NCBI GenBank assembly: GCA_019694395.1
Contig: JAIBCC010000002.1
Location: 124,330-188,329 of the forward strand
Source: Pyrinomonadaceae bacterium
GTDB lineage: Bacteria; Acidobacteriota; Blastocatellia; Pyrinomonadales; Pyrinomonadaceae
DNA: 64,000 nt
Direction: 5' to 3'
Shown here: positions 36,089 through 45,555 of the stretch, in pieces
Numbering within the stretch: the first letter of the stretch is position 1
Layout: the number at the start of each line of letters is the position of its first letter
The notes under the pieces: model-generated
Seen by the model: the letters and a program-made list of their open reading frames with translations, nothing else
What the model was told of the DNA's origin: nothing
Database searches by the model: none
Translations under genes and position numbers: made by a program

Positions 36089-37711
36089 CTATGCGTAACT
36101 ATGTAATCCGGGAAGCAAATAGCTAACTCCTAAATATGTGAAAATGATGAATAAAAAGGCAACAATTGCAAAATAAGCCGAACGCCGACCAGTCCATCCG
36201 CGTGCAATGCGTGCGTGTAAAAAACCTGCATAAGTTATCCAGGCAACCAATGCGCCAACTTCCTTTGCATCCCATCCCCAATATCTGCCCCAGGATTCAT
36301 TTGCCCAAACAGCTCCGGTGATTAAAAGTAAGGCTAACCCGGCAAAAGTCACACCCGCCAGTTTATACATCAAACCGTCTAAAACCTCGGCTGAAGGTAA
36401 GGCTAACCGCAATTTATCGGTTTTGAAACCAAACAGAACGATGAAAAATGTTCCGGTAAAAGCAGTAATCAGTGCGGCTAATTCTACCGGATTAGCATTT
36501 AAGCTCAAATGCAGCCGCGAACCGTTTTGGGCTATCCATTGACTTGCCATTCCATAAAGTTGGGCTGAACCCAGAGTGTTAATTTGCTGCTGCGGAACGT
36601 CCTGCTGCTGCAGCATCCAAACTGCAAATTTTTCGTATTGTTTCGGACTAATCAAACCCACGACATTTTGCAGATTTTTCAATTGATAAACCAAAACTCC
36701 GATTCCTGCACCTTGTGCCAACAACGCAAGTTTGATCAAAATATTTCCAACTTTATTAACTTTTTCATCATTATTGGAAAGATAAATTCCGTAACAAATG
36801 ATTGAACCAGCGATCAATGCCCCTGCTAAAACAATCAGCCAACCTACATAAGGAATGTCTGCACGTAATGCCAAAGACATTTTGGAATCCGCCAGAAATG
36901 TTGAAGCCGTATAAGTTCCGAAAGTGCCAAGTGAGAAAATGCTGAATTTGCTTATCGTAGCAAAAACACAAAGTGAAAAAAGGCTTGCCCAAATAGCCAT
37001 CGCTTGGACTTTGATGCCGTCCTTCAAAAGGTAAAGCACCGCCACCACAAAACAAACCAAAGCAATCCCATAGCTTAAAGAAGCAACGCCAACGTGAATC
37101 GGTCGCCAATAAGAATCCAACACCGGCGGCAAATCGACAAATTCCCCGCCGATAAATCTGGCTAAGGTCAAAATAATTGCAGCCAAAGGCAATGAAAGTG
37201 CCGCTACGATACGGAATTGTTCACGGCGGATGACCAGAAGTGTGGTAATTCCTGCACCAAATGCGAAAGTTAAACTCAGATCATATAAATTGGCAAAAGG
37301 AACATAGCGGAAAAACCAGGGCATATCCGAAAGATTTCGTCCTTGATTGAGAAAAATTTCAACTTCCCGGTCATAAGCACCGACCCAACGAACCAACCAG
37401 CTTGAAAGGTTGAAGAAAACTCCTAAGGCAGCCCCCCAGGTTCCTAACTTTTCTGCAATATTTGATGGTGCATATAAATTTGTTAAATAAAAAACTGCGG
37501 CTAATAAATAACTTGCCAGAGCAAGCATCATCAGTGCTCCATCCGAAATAAAATTTGCCCCTCCCACTTTGATTCTCAAAAAGAGTAAAGCAAATGAGCC
37601 AAACAAGGCTAAAAATACCGGTAAATACGAACTCCACGAGAAAGTGTTTTTAATGGTTTCTTCTTTTGTTTCTGAAATTAAAATTGGCGGTTGTAAAATT
37701 TCTTGACTCAT
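36089..37711 (-). CDS. ccsA: System II cytochrome c biogenesis protein CcsA/ResC
   Basis: 540 residues with about 12-14 membrane helices. The heme-handling tryptophan-rich WWD motif is WGRYWGWDAKE (474-484), and conserved His residues lie near it (FLHAR) and in earlier loops (YWRPIHVGVASLSYG). With ResB/Ccs1 it exports heme and attaches it to CxxCH motifs in the periplasm. It is longer than the usual 300-400 residues because of extra N-terminal and central helices. Its ATG overlaps the resB stop by one base (TAATG), so the two are coupled. The window holds 54 heme motifs that would need this machine. Confidence 0.93.
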   Translation of the reverse strand: MSQEILQPPILISETKEETIKNTFSWSSYLPVFLALFGSFALLFLRIKVGGANFISDGALMMLALASYLLAAVFYLTNLYAPSNIAEKLGTWGAALGVFFNLSSWLVRWVGAYDREVEIFLNQGRNLSDMPWFFRYVPFANLYDLSLTFAFGAGITTLLVIRREQFRIVAALSLPLAAIILTLARFIGGEFVDLPPVLDSYWRPIHVGVASLSYGIALVCFVVAVLYLLKDGIKVQAMAIWASLFSLCVFATISKFSIFSLGTFGTYTASTFLADSKMSLALRADIPYVGWLIVLAGALIAGSIICYGIYLSNNDEKVNKVGNILIKLALLAQGAGIGVLVYQLKNLQNVVGLISPKQYEKFAVWMLQQQDVPQQQINTLGSAQLYGMASQWIAQNGSRLHLSLNANPVELAALITAFTGTFFIVLFGFKTDKLRLALPSAEVLDGLMYKLAGVTFAGLALLLITGAVWANESWGRYWGWDAKEVGALVAWITYAGFLHARIARGWTGRRSAYFAIVAFLFIIFTYLGVSYLLPGLHSYA

Positions 37712-39216
37712 TAAGCCTCCTTGATTCCCTTTTGAAAACTGTTTATAAATTGTTTGAATTGCTCCTGAAAAGCATTTTGGTTGCGGTTTGTATTTCCGCT
37801 AATTGTGACCTCAAATTTGTTATCTGAGGTCTCTTCGATAGCTGCCCAAATTCGCTTATGCGCGAAGAAAAAGACTGCAACCAAAGTTATAAATAAAAAG
37901 ATAAATCCAAGATAAACAACATTTACCCCGGGATCGTATTGCACTGATAAAATATGCTGGTCTCCTACTTTTTCAAAATCAACTAATTTGAATTTGTAAC
38001 CCCCAACCATTTTGTCAGCAACCGGAATGCTTGCCATTTTTTCGCCAAAAGCATAAGCAGTTTGGCTGGAACCATTTACCGGCGTAATTTCCAAGGTGGC
38101 ACCCGGATTTTCATAACTACTTGTGTCTTCGTTTGGGTCTTCCTGTCCCAAACTGAAATTTGCGCGAAAATCAACAAAACGAACTTTTGTGCCGTCACTT
38201 AAAGTAGTTGAGCCATTGCGTTGAATCTGAACATCCTGCGTTTGTCCGTTGGCATCAGTTGCGCGAACTGTTATGTTGCGGGCGCGTCCGACTGGAACAA
38301 AGCTCGCCTGGAAGAACCGGTAGCCGCGATAATCGAAAGGACGATTCATTTGAACAACTGCATCGTGAACCTGCCCTTCGTCCTTGATTTGAACTTTCGT
38401 TAACCAATCAATCGTATTCATTGCATTGATTGAACCATCGTTCTTAATTAATTTTTGCTGAATGTCAGTGCAGGTTATTTCAAATGGAAGCCGTTTTGTG
38501 ACCTGTTGAACTTGGTCAAGACCGAATTCAGTTTCAAATATCAGGTTTTGGGTTTGCCCCGGTGTTAATGGCAAATTTCCGGTATGTCCAAGCTGGGAAG
38601 TCATAAAACCACCGACAAAAATAATCAACAACCCGACGTGAACCGCTAAATATCCGAAACGATTCCAAACGCCTGATTCGGTAAATATAAATGTCTTTCC
38701 ATTTTTTTCATTGATTTTCAGATTTTTCCAACCTGATTTTTTCAGCGATTCTGAAACCTTTTCAGTGACGGCTTTTTTATTTTCACCTTCAATTTCAAAG
38801 GTTGATTGTTCATCCTGGTCTTTTAACCAACGAAGCGGCGGAGTTAAGACCGGTTTTTTGATGTAATGCCAGGTTTTTGGAAATCGGTCTATTGATGACA
38901 AAACTATATTTATTGAAAGTATTCCAAGTAGGGTGATGAAATACCACGAATGATAGATGTCAAATAATCCTAATGCGCCATAAACAGTTTTCTCCGAAGG
39001 AGTCAGGTTTGCATAATAACGTTCAAACCCGTCAACGTTTTGCTGCATTATTACCATTCCTAAAAAACAGGCTAGTCCTAACAGAATTAATAAAATGATT
39101 CCGAAACGGACTGAGCAAAGTAAACCCAAAAATCTTGAAAAAATAGATTCTTTTGATTTTACTTTGATTGGCACTTCAATAGTTGTATTTTTTATGGTTT
39201 CTTCTAAAGTTGACAT
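37711..39216 (-). CDS. resB: System II cytochrome c biogenesis protein ResB/Ccs1
   Basis: 501 residues. Three N-terminal helices (about 28-52, 84-108, 185-205) flank a cytoplasmic segment; a large periplasmic domain follows (about 215-430, with the RPFDYRGYRFFQASF motif typical of ResB), and then a last helix (VVYLGFIFLFITLVAVFFFAHKR in pieces). ResB is the partner of CcsA in periplasmic heme attachment. First gene of the resB-ccsA-TPR operon. It is transcribed away from the cytochrome operon across a 645-bp control region with CRP-type and GGGG/CCCC palindromes. Confidence 0.93.
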   Translation of the reverse strand: MSTLEETIKNTTIEVPIKVKSKESIFSRFLGLLCSVRFGIILLILLGLACFLGMVIMQQNVDGFERYYANLTPSEKTVYGALGLFDIYHSWYFITLLGILSINIVLSSIDRFPKTWHYIKKPVLTPPLRWLKDQDEQSTFEIEGENKKAVTEKVSESLKKSGWKNLKINEKNGKTFIFTESGVWNRFGYLAVHVGLLIIFVGGFMTSQLGHTGNLPLTPGQTQNLIFETEFGLDQVQQVTKRLPFEITCTDIQQKLIKNDGSINAMNTIDWLTKVQIKDEGQVHDAVVQMNRPFDYRGYRFFQASFVPVGRARNITVRATDANGQTQDVQIQRNGSTTLSDGTKVRFVDFRANFSLGQEDPNEDTSSYENPGATLEITPVNGSSQTAYAFGEKMASIPVADKMVGGYKFKLVDFEKVGDQHILSVQYDPGVNVVYLGFIFLFITLVAVFFFAHKRIWAAIEETSDNKFEVTISGNTNRNQNAFQEQFKQFINSFQKGIKEA

Positions 39217-39311
39217 AATTACCTTTTTAACTTCTGTTTAAGGTTGTTTTTGCTTAGTGCAATCACCGTGCCTTTAAGCCAAATAGCTGATACACATATA
39301 CTTAAGTAAAA

Positions 39312-39416
39312 TTCCCCACTTCAACCAAACCTCAAGTGGGGAAAATTCCCCACTTTTTACCCAACTTGTTGAAGAAAATTGTTTTAGAATATTTTCAATC
39401 TCAATTGGGGAAAATA
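39312..39416. promoter_or_regulatory. Cluster of GGGG/CCCC palindromes upstream of resB
   Basis: A 22-bp near-perfect palindrome lies at 39334-39355 (AAGTGGGG, AAAATT, CCCCACTT), 118 bp before the resB ATG. A half site (TTCCCCACTT) is at 39312-39321 and a second half site (TTGGGGAAAAT) near 39405-39415. The same palindrome recurs at 45384-45405 and 55735-55756. The owner is unknown; see findings. Confidence 0.6.
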
Positions 39417-39597
39417 TGAGGGACAAGTATTTTGTTTATGTATTTATGGTTTGATAATTTTATTAATTTAGGAATAATTTTTATTTTTTAGTTTCGGGTC
39501 AAATCATTTTCTTTTTTAATTTTTTCTGCTATTTTTTAGTCGAATTCAGTTCCAAAAAGGCTTTGCAATTTTTGAAAAATCAAATTAAAAAACGGGG

Positions 39598-39613
39598 TGT
39601 GACAAACATCACA
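39598..39613. promoter_or_regulatory. CRP-type operator between resB and the multiheme operon
   Basis: A perfect TGTGA-N6-TCACA. A -35-like TTGAGT (39622-39627) and -10-like TATAAG (39646-39651) follow on the plus strand, so binding here fits class I-style activation of the cytochrome operon at 39862. It is one of four such sites in this locus. Confidence 0.65.
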
Positions 39614-39651
39614 TACTTACCTTGAGTTTCTCTTTACGATTGAAATATAAG

Positions 39652-39861
39652 GCTTAGAGCCTTGCGGTGAAAATAATTCTCAGGAGGAACAAAGTCCGCA
39701 CAAAGTAGGGTGTTTGGATTTGTTAAAAGTTAAATGTTCAAAGAAAAAAAGGATTTGGTAGACCTGACCTTTGACATTTTGCAAACGACAAATCATTCCC
39801 TGACTTAGTGTGGACTTATCCTTTTTGGAAGATTTGCGAAAACAATTATTATTTGAGGAAA
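39652..39861 (+). other. About 200-nt untranslated leader of the multiheme operon
   Basis: Between the predicted start of transcription and the ATG at 39862 there is no convincing gene. It holds a short stem TGCGG/CCGCA (39663-39667 with 39696-39700), whose loop carries a perfect AGGAGG not followed by a start codon at the right distance. A 9-bp inverted repeat, AAAAAGGAT (39746-39754) with ATCCTTTTT (39818-39826), also occurs. It may be structured; no known riboswitch consensus is recognised. Confidence 0.3.
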
Positions 39862-41037
39862 ATGAAACCCCTTAACAAAAACTTAATCAAAGGAATACAA
39901 TTTGTGGTTGTGTTGGTTTTCTTTGGTTTCGTTTTTTCATTTTTCCTAATCACTCCCTCTAAAGCTAGAATTTTAGAAAATAAACAATCAAAAAATTTTG
40001 ACGATCAGACCAAATACACGGTTTTTCCGCATGAGACGCACCAACTTGAGTGCAATTCCTGTCACAAATTCCCCTCATCTAATTGGGAAAAAGTGCGGAA
40101 AGAGGCTTTCCCTGATATAACGGATTATCCCAAACACGAATCTTGTCTGGAATGCCACCGTGAGCAGTTTTTCTTAAGCGGACCGAAACCGACTATTTGC
40201 TCAATTTGTCATACAAATCCGTCACCGAATGATGGATCAAGACATCCGTTTGATAATCCCCGTGAGATTTTTGATGAAACTCCAAAGGGAAAAGCCAAAG
40301 TTTCTGATTTTCAAATTCATTTTGCCCACGATAAACATATTGATATTGTGAGCCGGAACGAAAATCCATTCGAGCAAAATCGAAACGGTTTTACTTTTTT
40401 CAAAGCCAGTCACAAACGTTCAAATGAAGACAGCTGCAAGGTTTGCCATCAGACATATAGACCACAGGATAAATCGGATGAAGAATATTTTTCTCCTCCG
40501 CCGAAAGGCTTAGGTGATGCTTTTTGGCTGAAAAAAGGAACCTTCAAAACAGTTCCAAATGGACACACAACCTGCTTTACCTGTCATAATACGGATACGG
40601 GAATTACACCTGCGCAGAACGAATGTGCAACTTGCCACAAACTAAAACAACCATTTCCTAAGGCTGATTTTGATATGCAATTAGCTGAGAAAATAGGGGT
40701 TACGGAAAGGTTTATGCTTCAGAGCTGGCAAAAGCGTGATTCCTCCGGGGCGTTTAGACACGAATTTTTCAGCCATGCCGATTTAAGCTGTTCAACTTGC
40801 CATAATGTGAATAAAATGGATACTCTTGATGCCAAAACCAAAAAAGTCTTGGTTTCATCGTGTGCTCCTTGTCACATTACAGCTACCTCGGACGAAGGTG
40901 GAATTTTAAATTACGAAATTGATTCAAGAAAGAAAGACGCCAAGTTTGAATGCGTCAAATGCCATATCTCATTTGGCAAAATGGATATTCCCAATTCGCA
41001 TTTGAAAGCGATTTCGGAATTAGGTAAGGGAAATTAA
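39862..41037 (+). CDS. Nonaheme c-type cytochrome built of triheme modules
   Basis: 391 residues from the ATG 39862, preceded by TGAGGAA; a GTG at 39808 only lengthens the frame. A signal anchor (about 10-32) is followed by nine CxxCH motifs: CNSCH, CLECH, CSICH, CKVCH, CFTCH, CATCH, CSTCH, CAPCH and CVKCH. They fall in three groups of three, two of them opening with a His-rich F-x-H-x-x-H-like segment (VFPHETHQLECNSCH, FRHEFFSHADLSCSTCH), the pattern of c3/c7-type cytochromes. It probably carries electrons in the periplasm. The next gene's ATG follows its stop directly. Confidence 0.9.
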   Translation: MKPLNKNLIKGIQFVVVLVFFGFVFSFFLITPSKARILENKQSKNFDDQTKYTVFPHETHQLECNSCHKFPSSNWEKVRKEAFPDITDYPKHESCLECHREQFFLSGPKPTICSICHTNPSPNDGSRHPFDNPREIFDETPKGKAKVSDFQIHFAHDKHIDIVSRNENPFEQNRNGFTFFKASHKRSNEDSCKVCHQTYRPQDKSDEEYFSPPPKGLGDAFWLKKGTFKTVPNGHTTCFTCHNTDTGITPAQNECATCHKLKQPFPKADFDMQLAEKIGVTERFMLQSWQKRDSSGAFRHEFFSHADLSCSTCHNVNKMDTLDAKTKKVLVSSCAPCHITATSDEGGILNYEIDSRKKDAKFECVKCHISFGKMDIPNSHLKAISELGKGN

Positions 41038-42348
41038 ATGACACAAGGAACACCAAAAGGAAAATTTGACGGCAATCTAAAAATTCGCTTGCAGAAATTG
41101 ATTGTTTTGTCTTTTGGCATTCTTATTTGTGGTTATCTATTTTCTTCCTGCACCAGCCAAATTCAGGAAAAACCGCCCGCCGAAAGTCCGTTTAAACCTT
41201 TGCCGGAATCATTAGTTTCGACCGACAAAATGGAAGACGTTGATTTTTCGCAGTTTAAGCACGACAGCGCACGGCACAAAACCGTCCCCTGTTTACTCTG
41301 CCATCAACGAACTGATGATTCCCCAAAACCGAAATTTGCTCAACACGCAACCTGTGCCGGATGCCATACGCCGCAATTTGCCGATAGTTCACATCCGATT
41401 TGCGCCGTTTGTCATACGGATAAAGATTCAGGAAAACTGAAACCGTTTCCGCAAATTAAGAGTTTTGGTGTGCAGTTTAATCATACGGCACACTTCAAAG
41501 AAACAAATTGCGCAACCTGTCACAAACCGCAAGGTGATGGAATGACCATTCCCTCGGCAGCAAACGCCCACGAAACTTGTTTTCAATGTCATACCACAGA
41601 TAAAGTAGTTGGTGAGAAAAATATCGGCAGTTGTTCGACCTGTCACCAACCGGGTCCCGCAAATCGCATTACAGATTCTAATCAAAGCATCGGCTATAAT
41701 TTTAATCATAATAAACACAGTGGTTTAGACTGTAATAGCTGCCATAGTTCGACCGGTGGAAACAAAATGTCGGAAATCAATATTTCGATGCACTCCGGTC
41801 AAAGTAATAGTTGTGCGACTTGCCATAATAGCCAAAGAGCCTTTGGAGCAAATGATTTTTCGGATTGCCGTAAATGTCATCAGGAAGTAGCATCAACCAA
41901 GAATTTCGGAGTAAAATTCGACCACTCCAAACACGTTAAAACCGATTGTGCTGTTTGTCATAAATCCGGCGGTGCAGGAATTAATTTCTCTGTTCCAAAC
42001 AGTAAAACTGCTCATACGACCTGCTTCCAATGCCATTCCCCGATGAAAGATAAGGGTAGTTTCACAACCAGCAAATGTTTCCAATGCCATCAGATTGGTG
42101 GAACTAATAATATTCAGCCTTCACCGCAAAAAATCCCCGGCAACTTTGCCCATCAAAAACATAATTTCCTTGATTGTGATAATTGTCATACCTCCGATCA
42201 CGGTCAAATGAATGTCCCGACTGTGGTTATGCACAAACCGAACAAAGCAACTTTAAGTTGTGCCACCTGTCATAACAATCAGGCAGCCTTTGGTGAAGAC
42301 TTTTCCAATTGCAAACGTTGTCATACTAACGGAAGTTTCAAATTTTAG
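41038..42348 (+). CDS. Fifteen-heme lipoprotein cytochrome, five triheme c7-like modules
   Basis: 436 residues. A membrane segment (about 20-38) ends in a lipobox-like FSSC, so it is probably a lipoprotein. Fifteen CxxCH motifs occur in five blocks of three, each block opening with a copy of F-x-H-x-x-H...C-x-x-CH: FKHDSARHKTVPCLLCH, FNHTAHFKETNCATCH, FNHNKHSGLDCNSCH, FDHSKHVKTDCAVCH and FAHQKHNFLDCDNCH. Triheme c7 cytochromes such as PpcA have this size and order, and GSU1996 of Geobacter is a chain of four. This would be a five-unit chain, about 65 residues per unit, suited to moving electrons across the periplasm. Its lipid anchor membrane is not known. Confidence 0.9.
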   Translation: MTQGTPKGKFDGNLKIRLQKLIVLSFGILICGYLFSSCTSQIQEKPPAESPFKPLPESLVSTDKMEDVDFSQFKHDSARHKTVPCLLCHQRTDDSPKPKFAQHATCAGCHTPQFADSSHPICAVCHTDKDSGKLKPFPQIKSFGVQFNHTAHFKETNCATCHKPQGDGMTIPSAANAHETCFQCHTTDKVVGEKNIGSCSTCHQPGPANRITDSNQSIGYNFNHNKHSGLDCNSCHSSTGGNKMSEINISMHSGQSNSCATCHNSQRAFGANDFSDCRKCHQEVASTKNFGVKFDHSKHVKTDCAVCHKSGGAGINFSVPNSKTAHTTCFQCHSPMKDKGSFTTSKCFQCHQIGGTNNIQPSPQKIPGNFAHQKHNFLDCDNCHTSDHGQMNVPTVVMHKPNKATLSCATCHNNQAAFGEDFSNCKRCHTNGSFKF

Positions 42349-42432
42349 TAATTATAACGGCTTTATAATCATTATTTAGCATTTTAAAAGGGTCCTTGAA
42401 AATTAAATATCTTTTTTAAAGGAGTGTAGAAA

Positions 42433-43170
42433 ATGAAAAACGATCATTTAAAAGTTTTAGTTATTTCGATTTTTTCCTTTTCGTTTCTGGCTTTTTCTTT
42501 GTTTCAAAACAGTATTAATAACAGAGTAAAAGCGGATGACGATGTTGCTGCTGAATATAAGACAAAATGCGCTATGTGCCATAGTCCCAAAGCCGAAAAG
42601 TTTTTCAATGCTTCGAAATCTATTGAGGTTTTGACAGAGGTAATCCTAAAAGGAAACACAACAAGTAAGCCTGCAATGCCGGGTTTTGAAACCAAAGGAA
42701 TGAAACCGGAGCAGGCTAAAGCACTGGCTGAATATATGGTTTCGCTGCGAAAACCGGCTGAATCAAATGCAAATGCCGCAAACGCAGTTTCAAACTCAGT
42801 AAGTGCAAACTCTAATTCGACTGTTTCAAATTCCAACTGTGTTTGTCCTCCAACAAATTCAACTGTTGTCAATACAAATGTTTCCAACGCAATTTCAAAT
42901 TTCGCAAACACTAATGAGGCAATAACAAAACCAGCATTTGATGAGCAAGTTATTGCAGCTTATAAAACAAAATGTTCAGGTTGTCATAGTCCGAAAGCTG
43001 AAAAGTTTTTTGACCCAACCAAAACCGATGAGGTTTATTTGGATGCAGTTCTCAAAGGCAAAAAGACTTCTAAACCACCCATGCCGGGGTATGAAGAAAA
43101 AGGTTTGAAGCCCGAAGACGCAAAAGTATTGATAAATTATATGAAGTCTTTGCGAGTTGAAAATAAATAG
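42433..43170 (+). CDS. Two-domain diheme cytochrome c
   Basis: 245 residues. A signal peptide or anchor (about 10-30) is followed by two near-identical class I-like cytochrome domains, each with one CxxCH: CAMCH and CSGCH, both in the setting YKTKC..CHSPKAEKFF and ending MPG-x-E-x-KG(M/L)KPE. The Met in the MPGF/MPGY segment is the likely sixth heme ligand. A 55-residue linker rich in Asn, Ser and Val joins them. A GGAG site precedes the ATG. A single-domain relative lies at 45556-45894. Likely a soluble or anchored electron shuttle. Confidence 0.9.
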   Translation: MKNDHLKVLVISIFSFSFLAFSLFQNSINNRVKADDDVAAEYKTKCAMCHSPKAEKFFNASKSIEVLTEVILKGNTTSKPAMPGFETKGMKPEQAKALAEYMVSLRKPAESNANAANAVSNSVSANSNSTVSNSNCVCPPTNSTVVNTNVSNAISNFANTNEAITKPAFDEQVIAAYKTKCSGCHSPKAEKFFDPTKTDEVYLDAVLKGKKTSKPPMPGYEEKGLKPEDAKVLINYMKSLRVENK

Positions 43171-43196
43171 TTTGACACCAAACAAAATTAAAAAGT

Positions 43197-43231
43197 AAAA
43201 CAGCCCGACTTAAAATCAGGCTGTTTTTTTT
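43197..43231 (+). terminator. Rho-independent terminator after the diheme cytochrome
   Basis: AAAACAGCC (43197-43205) pairs with GGCTGTTTT (43219-43227) and runs into further T residues. It also separates the convergent CbcL-like gene. Confidence 0.87.
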
Positions 43232-43260
43232 GTTTCAGTTTTCAAACAGAACGAGGTAGA

Positions 43261-45195
43261 TTAATGTTTTACTGTAAACAAAGTGATAAAGATGGCAATT
43301 ACTAAAAACAAACCGATGAAGTAAGCTATGAATCCAAAGATTCTGGCAAATACCCGGAATTTCAACGACGGCGGGGGAACTATAATTGAATCCAAAGTTC
43401 CATCGGCTACCATTCGTTCATATTCAACCGGACGTTCTTCCTTGAACCAGGACATTCTCATTTTTCCGGTGAACATTACAATATCCATCGGGAAATTTTC
43501 CGGGCGCAAATGATTATGGAAAAAGTGGAACGCAAAGATAAATGCGGTTGCCAAAAGAGCTTCCTCGCTATGCACGATCATTGCAATATTCAATACTGAT
43601 CCGGGTAAAAACAGGGTAAAGAAATTCGGGAACCACAGCATCAATCCTGAAAGCCCGATCACCGGAACGCCCCAAAATACTGCGAAATAATCGAATTTTT
43701 CCCAATAGGTGAATCGGTCTAATTTCGGTTTTGGTCCAAGGTAGAAGAACCAGCGGAACATATTGAAGGCATCAATGAAATCTTCTTTTCGGATCATCAT
43801 TGAGTTTGCTCCCCACAGAACTGACCAGTCACGTTCGATTAATGCTTTTTTAATGACAAACCAGAAGTGATAACCGGCATAGCCGAAGGTAATGATGGCG
43901 CAAGCCCGGTGCACGAATCTAGTTACGCCCAATCCGCCGTGTAAATCAACCAGCCAATGTCCCCAATCGGAAAATGAATACATTAAAGGTAATCCGGTTG
44001 CCGCTAATCCAAGGAAGCTGACGATAATCAGGACGTGCGTTAAACGATGCCGTTCTGAAAATCTGACCACCCATTGTTCCTCATCATCTCTAATGCGTTT
44101 ATGAGTTTCTCCTTTAATCAAGGCTACAATCGAACGTTGGAACCACAGAATAGTATGAATTCCAAAAAATCCGAAAACCCCAATCAACAGCCATTTCATA
44201 AAGGTGCTGACGGCATAAATCAAATAGCTTTTTTCAGGATTATGCGGTTCGGCGTGCGGATTATAAGTAGCAAAACTTGGATTGGCATTTTTATGACAAA
44301 CTGCACAAGTTTGAACCACGTTTTTGGGATTTACCGAAGAAGCCGGATTATCTTGCGGCAAATTTTTATGCGGTGTATGACAGTCCGCACAGGTTGCTGC
44401 CGGTTTGTAACCAAAAGCGGTCGCTTGTCCGTGAAATGTGTCACGGTAAGTCGGAGCTTGTTTTTCATGACAACTGCTGCATTTATTTACCATTTGCAGA
44501 GAAAAATCTCTGGTCGTGGCAGGTGCTGTGTCGTGAGAAATTGAAGCGTGACAATCAATACAAACCGGAGCTTTTGTATTTCCTGCCTTAAATGCCATTC
44601 CATGGGCACTTTGTTCATAATCAGGAACAATTCCCGAATGGCATTTGATACAAACTTCAGGTATATGCGAACGGTTTAATTTGGAATTAAGATCGCTCAC
44701 CGGTTGGATGGTGTGATTTCCGTGACAATCCGAACACGAAGCGGCTCGAGTATCGCCTTTATCAAGCAATTTTCCGTGAATACTATTGTGGAAAGTTTTA
44801 AGCTGCTGTTCGTGGCAACGTCCACAGGTTTGCTCTTGATTAGAAGCAAAAACGGTTGATTTTGGATTATCCGGTGGCAAATCGGTTGTCATATCCCCTT
44901 TAATAGTATGACAATCTCGACACTCAGCAGCAGGTTTCCCGTTTGGTTGAATTTTGGCGTGAATACTGGTGGAATAATCCCGATGCTCTTGCCTGTGTAA
45001 TTGCTCGTTCCCAACATTCGGTAAAACACCCGAACCGTGACAACTATTACATTCCAATCTTATATTTCTTGAAATTTCCGGGTTGGATAGATTAGGTTGG
45101 CTTTGGGCTTGAGTGTAATCTGAACGAAGGAAAATAAAAATCGCCGGAATAAGCAAAATGCTTAATAAAGTTACAACTTTTAGGCTGGATCTCAT
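43261..45195 (-). CDS. CbcL-like fusion: nine-heme c-type domain plus cytochrome b quinol oxidase
   Basis: 644 residues. A signal sequence (8-28) is followed by nine CxxCH motifs (CNSCH, CRDCH, CGRCH, CSDCH, CIKCH, CIDCH, CSSCH, CADCH, CAVCH; about residues 50-305). Five to six membrane helices of the cytochrome b561/HydC-FdnI type follow, with likely heme b ligands in [23 protein letters not shown] and AFHFFHNHL. Nine c hemes plus a diheme b domain is exactly the composition described for Geobacter CbcL, an inner-membrane quinol oxidoreductase used for low-potential extracellular acceptors, although here the c domain comes first. Electrons would pass from menaquinol to periplasmic cytochromes. 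Confidence 0.88.
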   Translation of the reverse strand: MRSSLKVVTLLSILLIPAIFIFLRSDYTQAQSQPNLSNPEISRNIRLECNSCHGSGVLPNVGNEQLHRQEHRDYSTSIHAKIQPNGKPAAECRDCHTIKGDMTTDLPPDNPKSTVFASNQEQTCGRCHEQQLKTFHNSIHGKLLDKGDTRAASCSDCHGNHTIQPVSDLNSKLNRSHIPEVCIKCHSGIVPDYEQSAHGMAFKAGNTKAPVCIDCHASISHDTAPATTRDFSLQMVNKCSSCHEKQAPTYRDTFHGQATAFGYKPAATCADCHTPHKNLPQDNPASSVNPKNVVQTCAVCHKNANPSFATYNPHAEPHNPEKSYLIYAVSTFMKWLLIGVFGFFGIHTILWFQRSIVALIKGETHKRIRDDEEQWVVRFSERHRLTHVLIIVSFLGLAATGLPLMYSFSDWGHWLVDLHGGLGVTRFVHRACAIITFGYAGYHFWFVIKKALIERDWSVLWGANSMMIRKEDFIDAFNMFRWFFYLGPKPKLDRFTYWEKFDYFAVFWGVPVIGLSGLMLWFPNFFTLFLPGSVLNIAMIVHSEEALLATAFIFAFHFFHNHLRPENFPMDIVMFTGKMRMSWFKEERPVEYERMVADGTLDSIIVPPPSLKFRVFARIFGFIAYFIGLFLVIAIFITLFTVKH

Positions 45196-45328
45196 TTTAT
45201 TTTTAAAATTTTCCCATCAAGTTTGGGTTAAATTTTTCCTTCTTTTCATATAAGTTAAGATATTCACGTAACAAAATTTCGTGTTTTCAACAACCAAAAT
45301 CATTGTATTTTTTTTCTGTTTGGGAAAC

Positions 45329-45344
45329 TGTGATAATTGTCACA
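45329..45344. promoter_or_regulatory. CRP-type operator in the divergent CbcL-like / cytochrome region
   Basis: A perfect TGTGA-N6-TCACA (spacer TAATTG), 134 bp upstream of the CbcL-like start and 212 bp upstream of the cytochrome at 45556. A plausible plus-strand promoter (TTGCGG at 45471-45476, 18 bp, TAAAAT at 45495-45500) lies downstream. Confidence 0.65.
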
Positions 45345-45383
45345 TTACCTCAATAAAATGTTTTGTTTATGCTCTTTTTATCC

Positions 45384-45405
45384 AACTGGGGAAAATTCCC
45401 CACTT
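45384..45405. promoter_or_regulatory. 22-bp GGGG/CCCC palindrome, copy 2
   Basis: AACTGGGG, AAAATT, CCCCACTT; same motif as 39334-39355 and 55735-55756. It lies in the 360-bp divergent control region and about 65 bp upstream of the predicted -35 box of the cytochrome at 45556. A G-rich half site (TTGGGGGAT) follows near 45458-45466. Confidence 0.6.
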
Positions 45406-45555
45406 TTGCGATATTTTTAACCTGTCAAAAGAAGATTTTCATTAAAAAGGTCTAAAATTGGGGGATTTTTTTGCGGCACAAGTTTTGCACTTACTAAAAT
45501 CGTAAGCCTTCTGAGAGAGGTAGATCTAAAAAAAGTTCCGTTTAGGAGAAAGAAA

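Noticed and set aside
39680..39720. Resemblance to the conserved GAGGAAAGTCCG segment of RNase P RNA
   Set aside because: Only about a dozen bases match, with an insertion, and the region is too short and lacks the other conserved RNase P blocks.
39652..39861. Possible c-di-GMP/cGAMP (GEMM) riboswitch, as found before some Geobacter cytochromes
   Set aside because: The GCAAAC-like word present is isolated, and the required GCAAAGCC-type second block and stems are absent.
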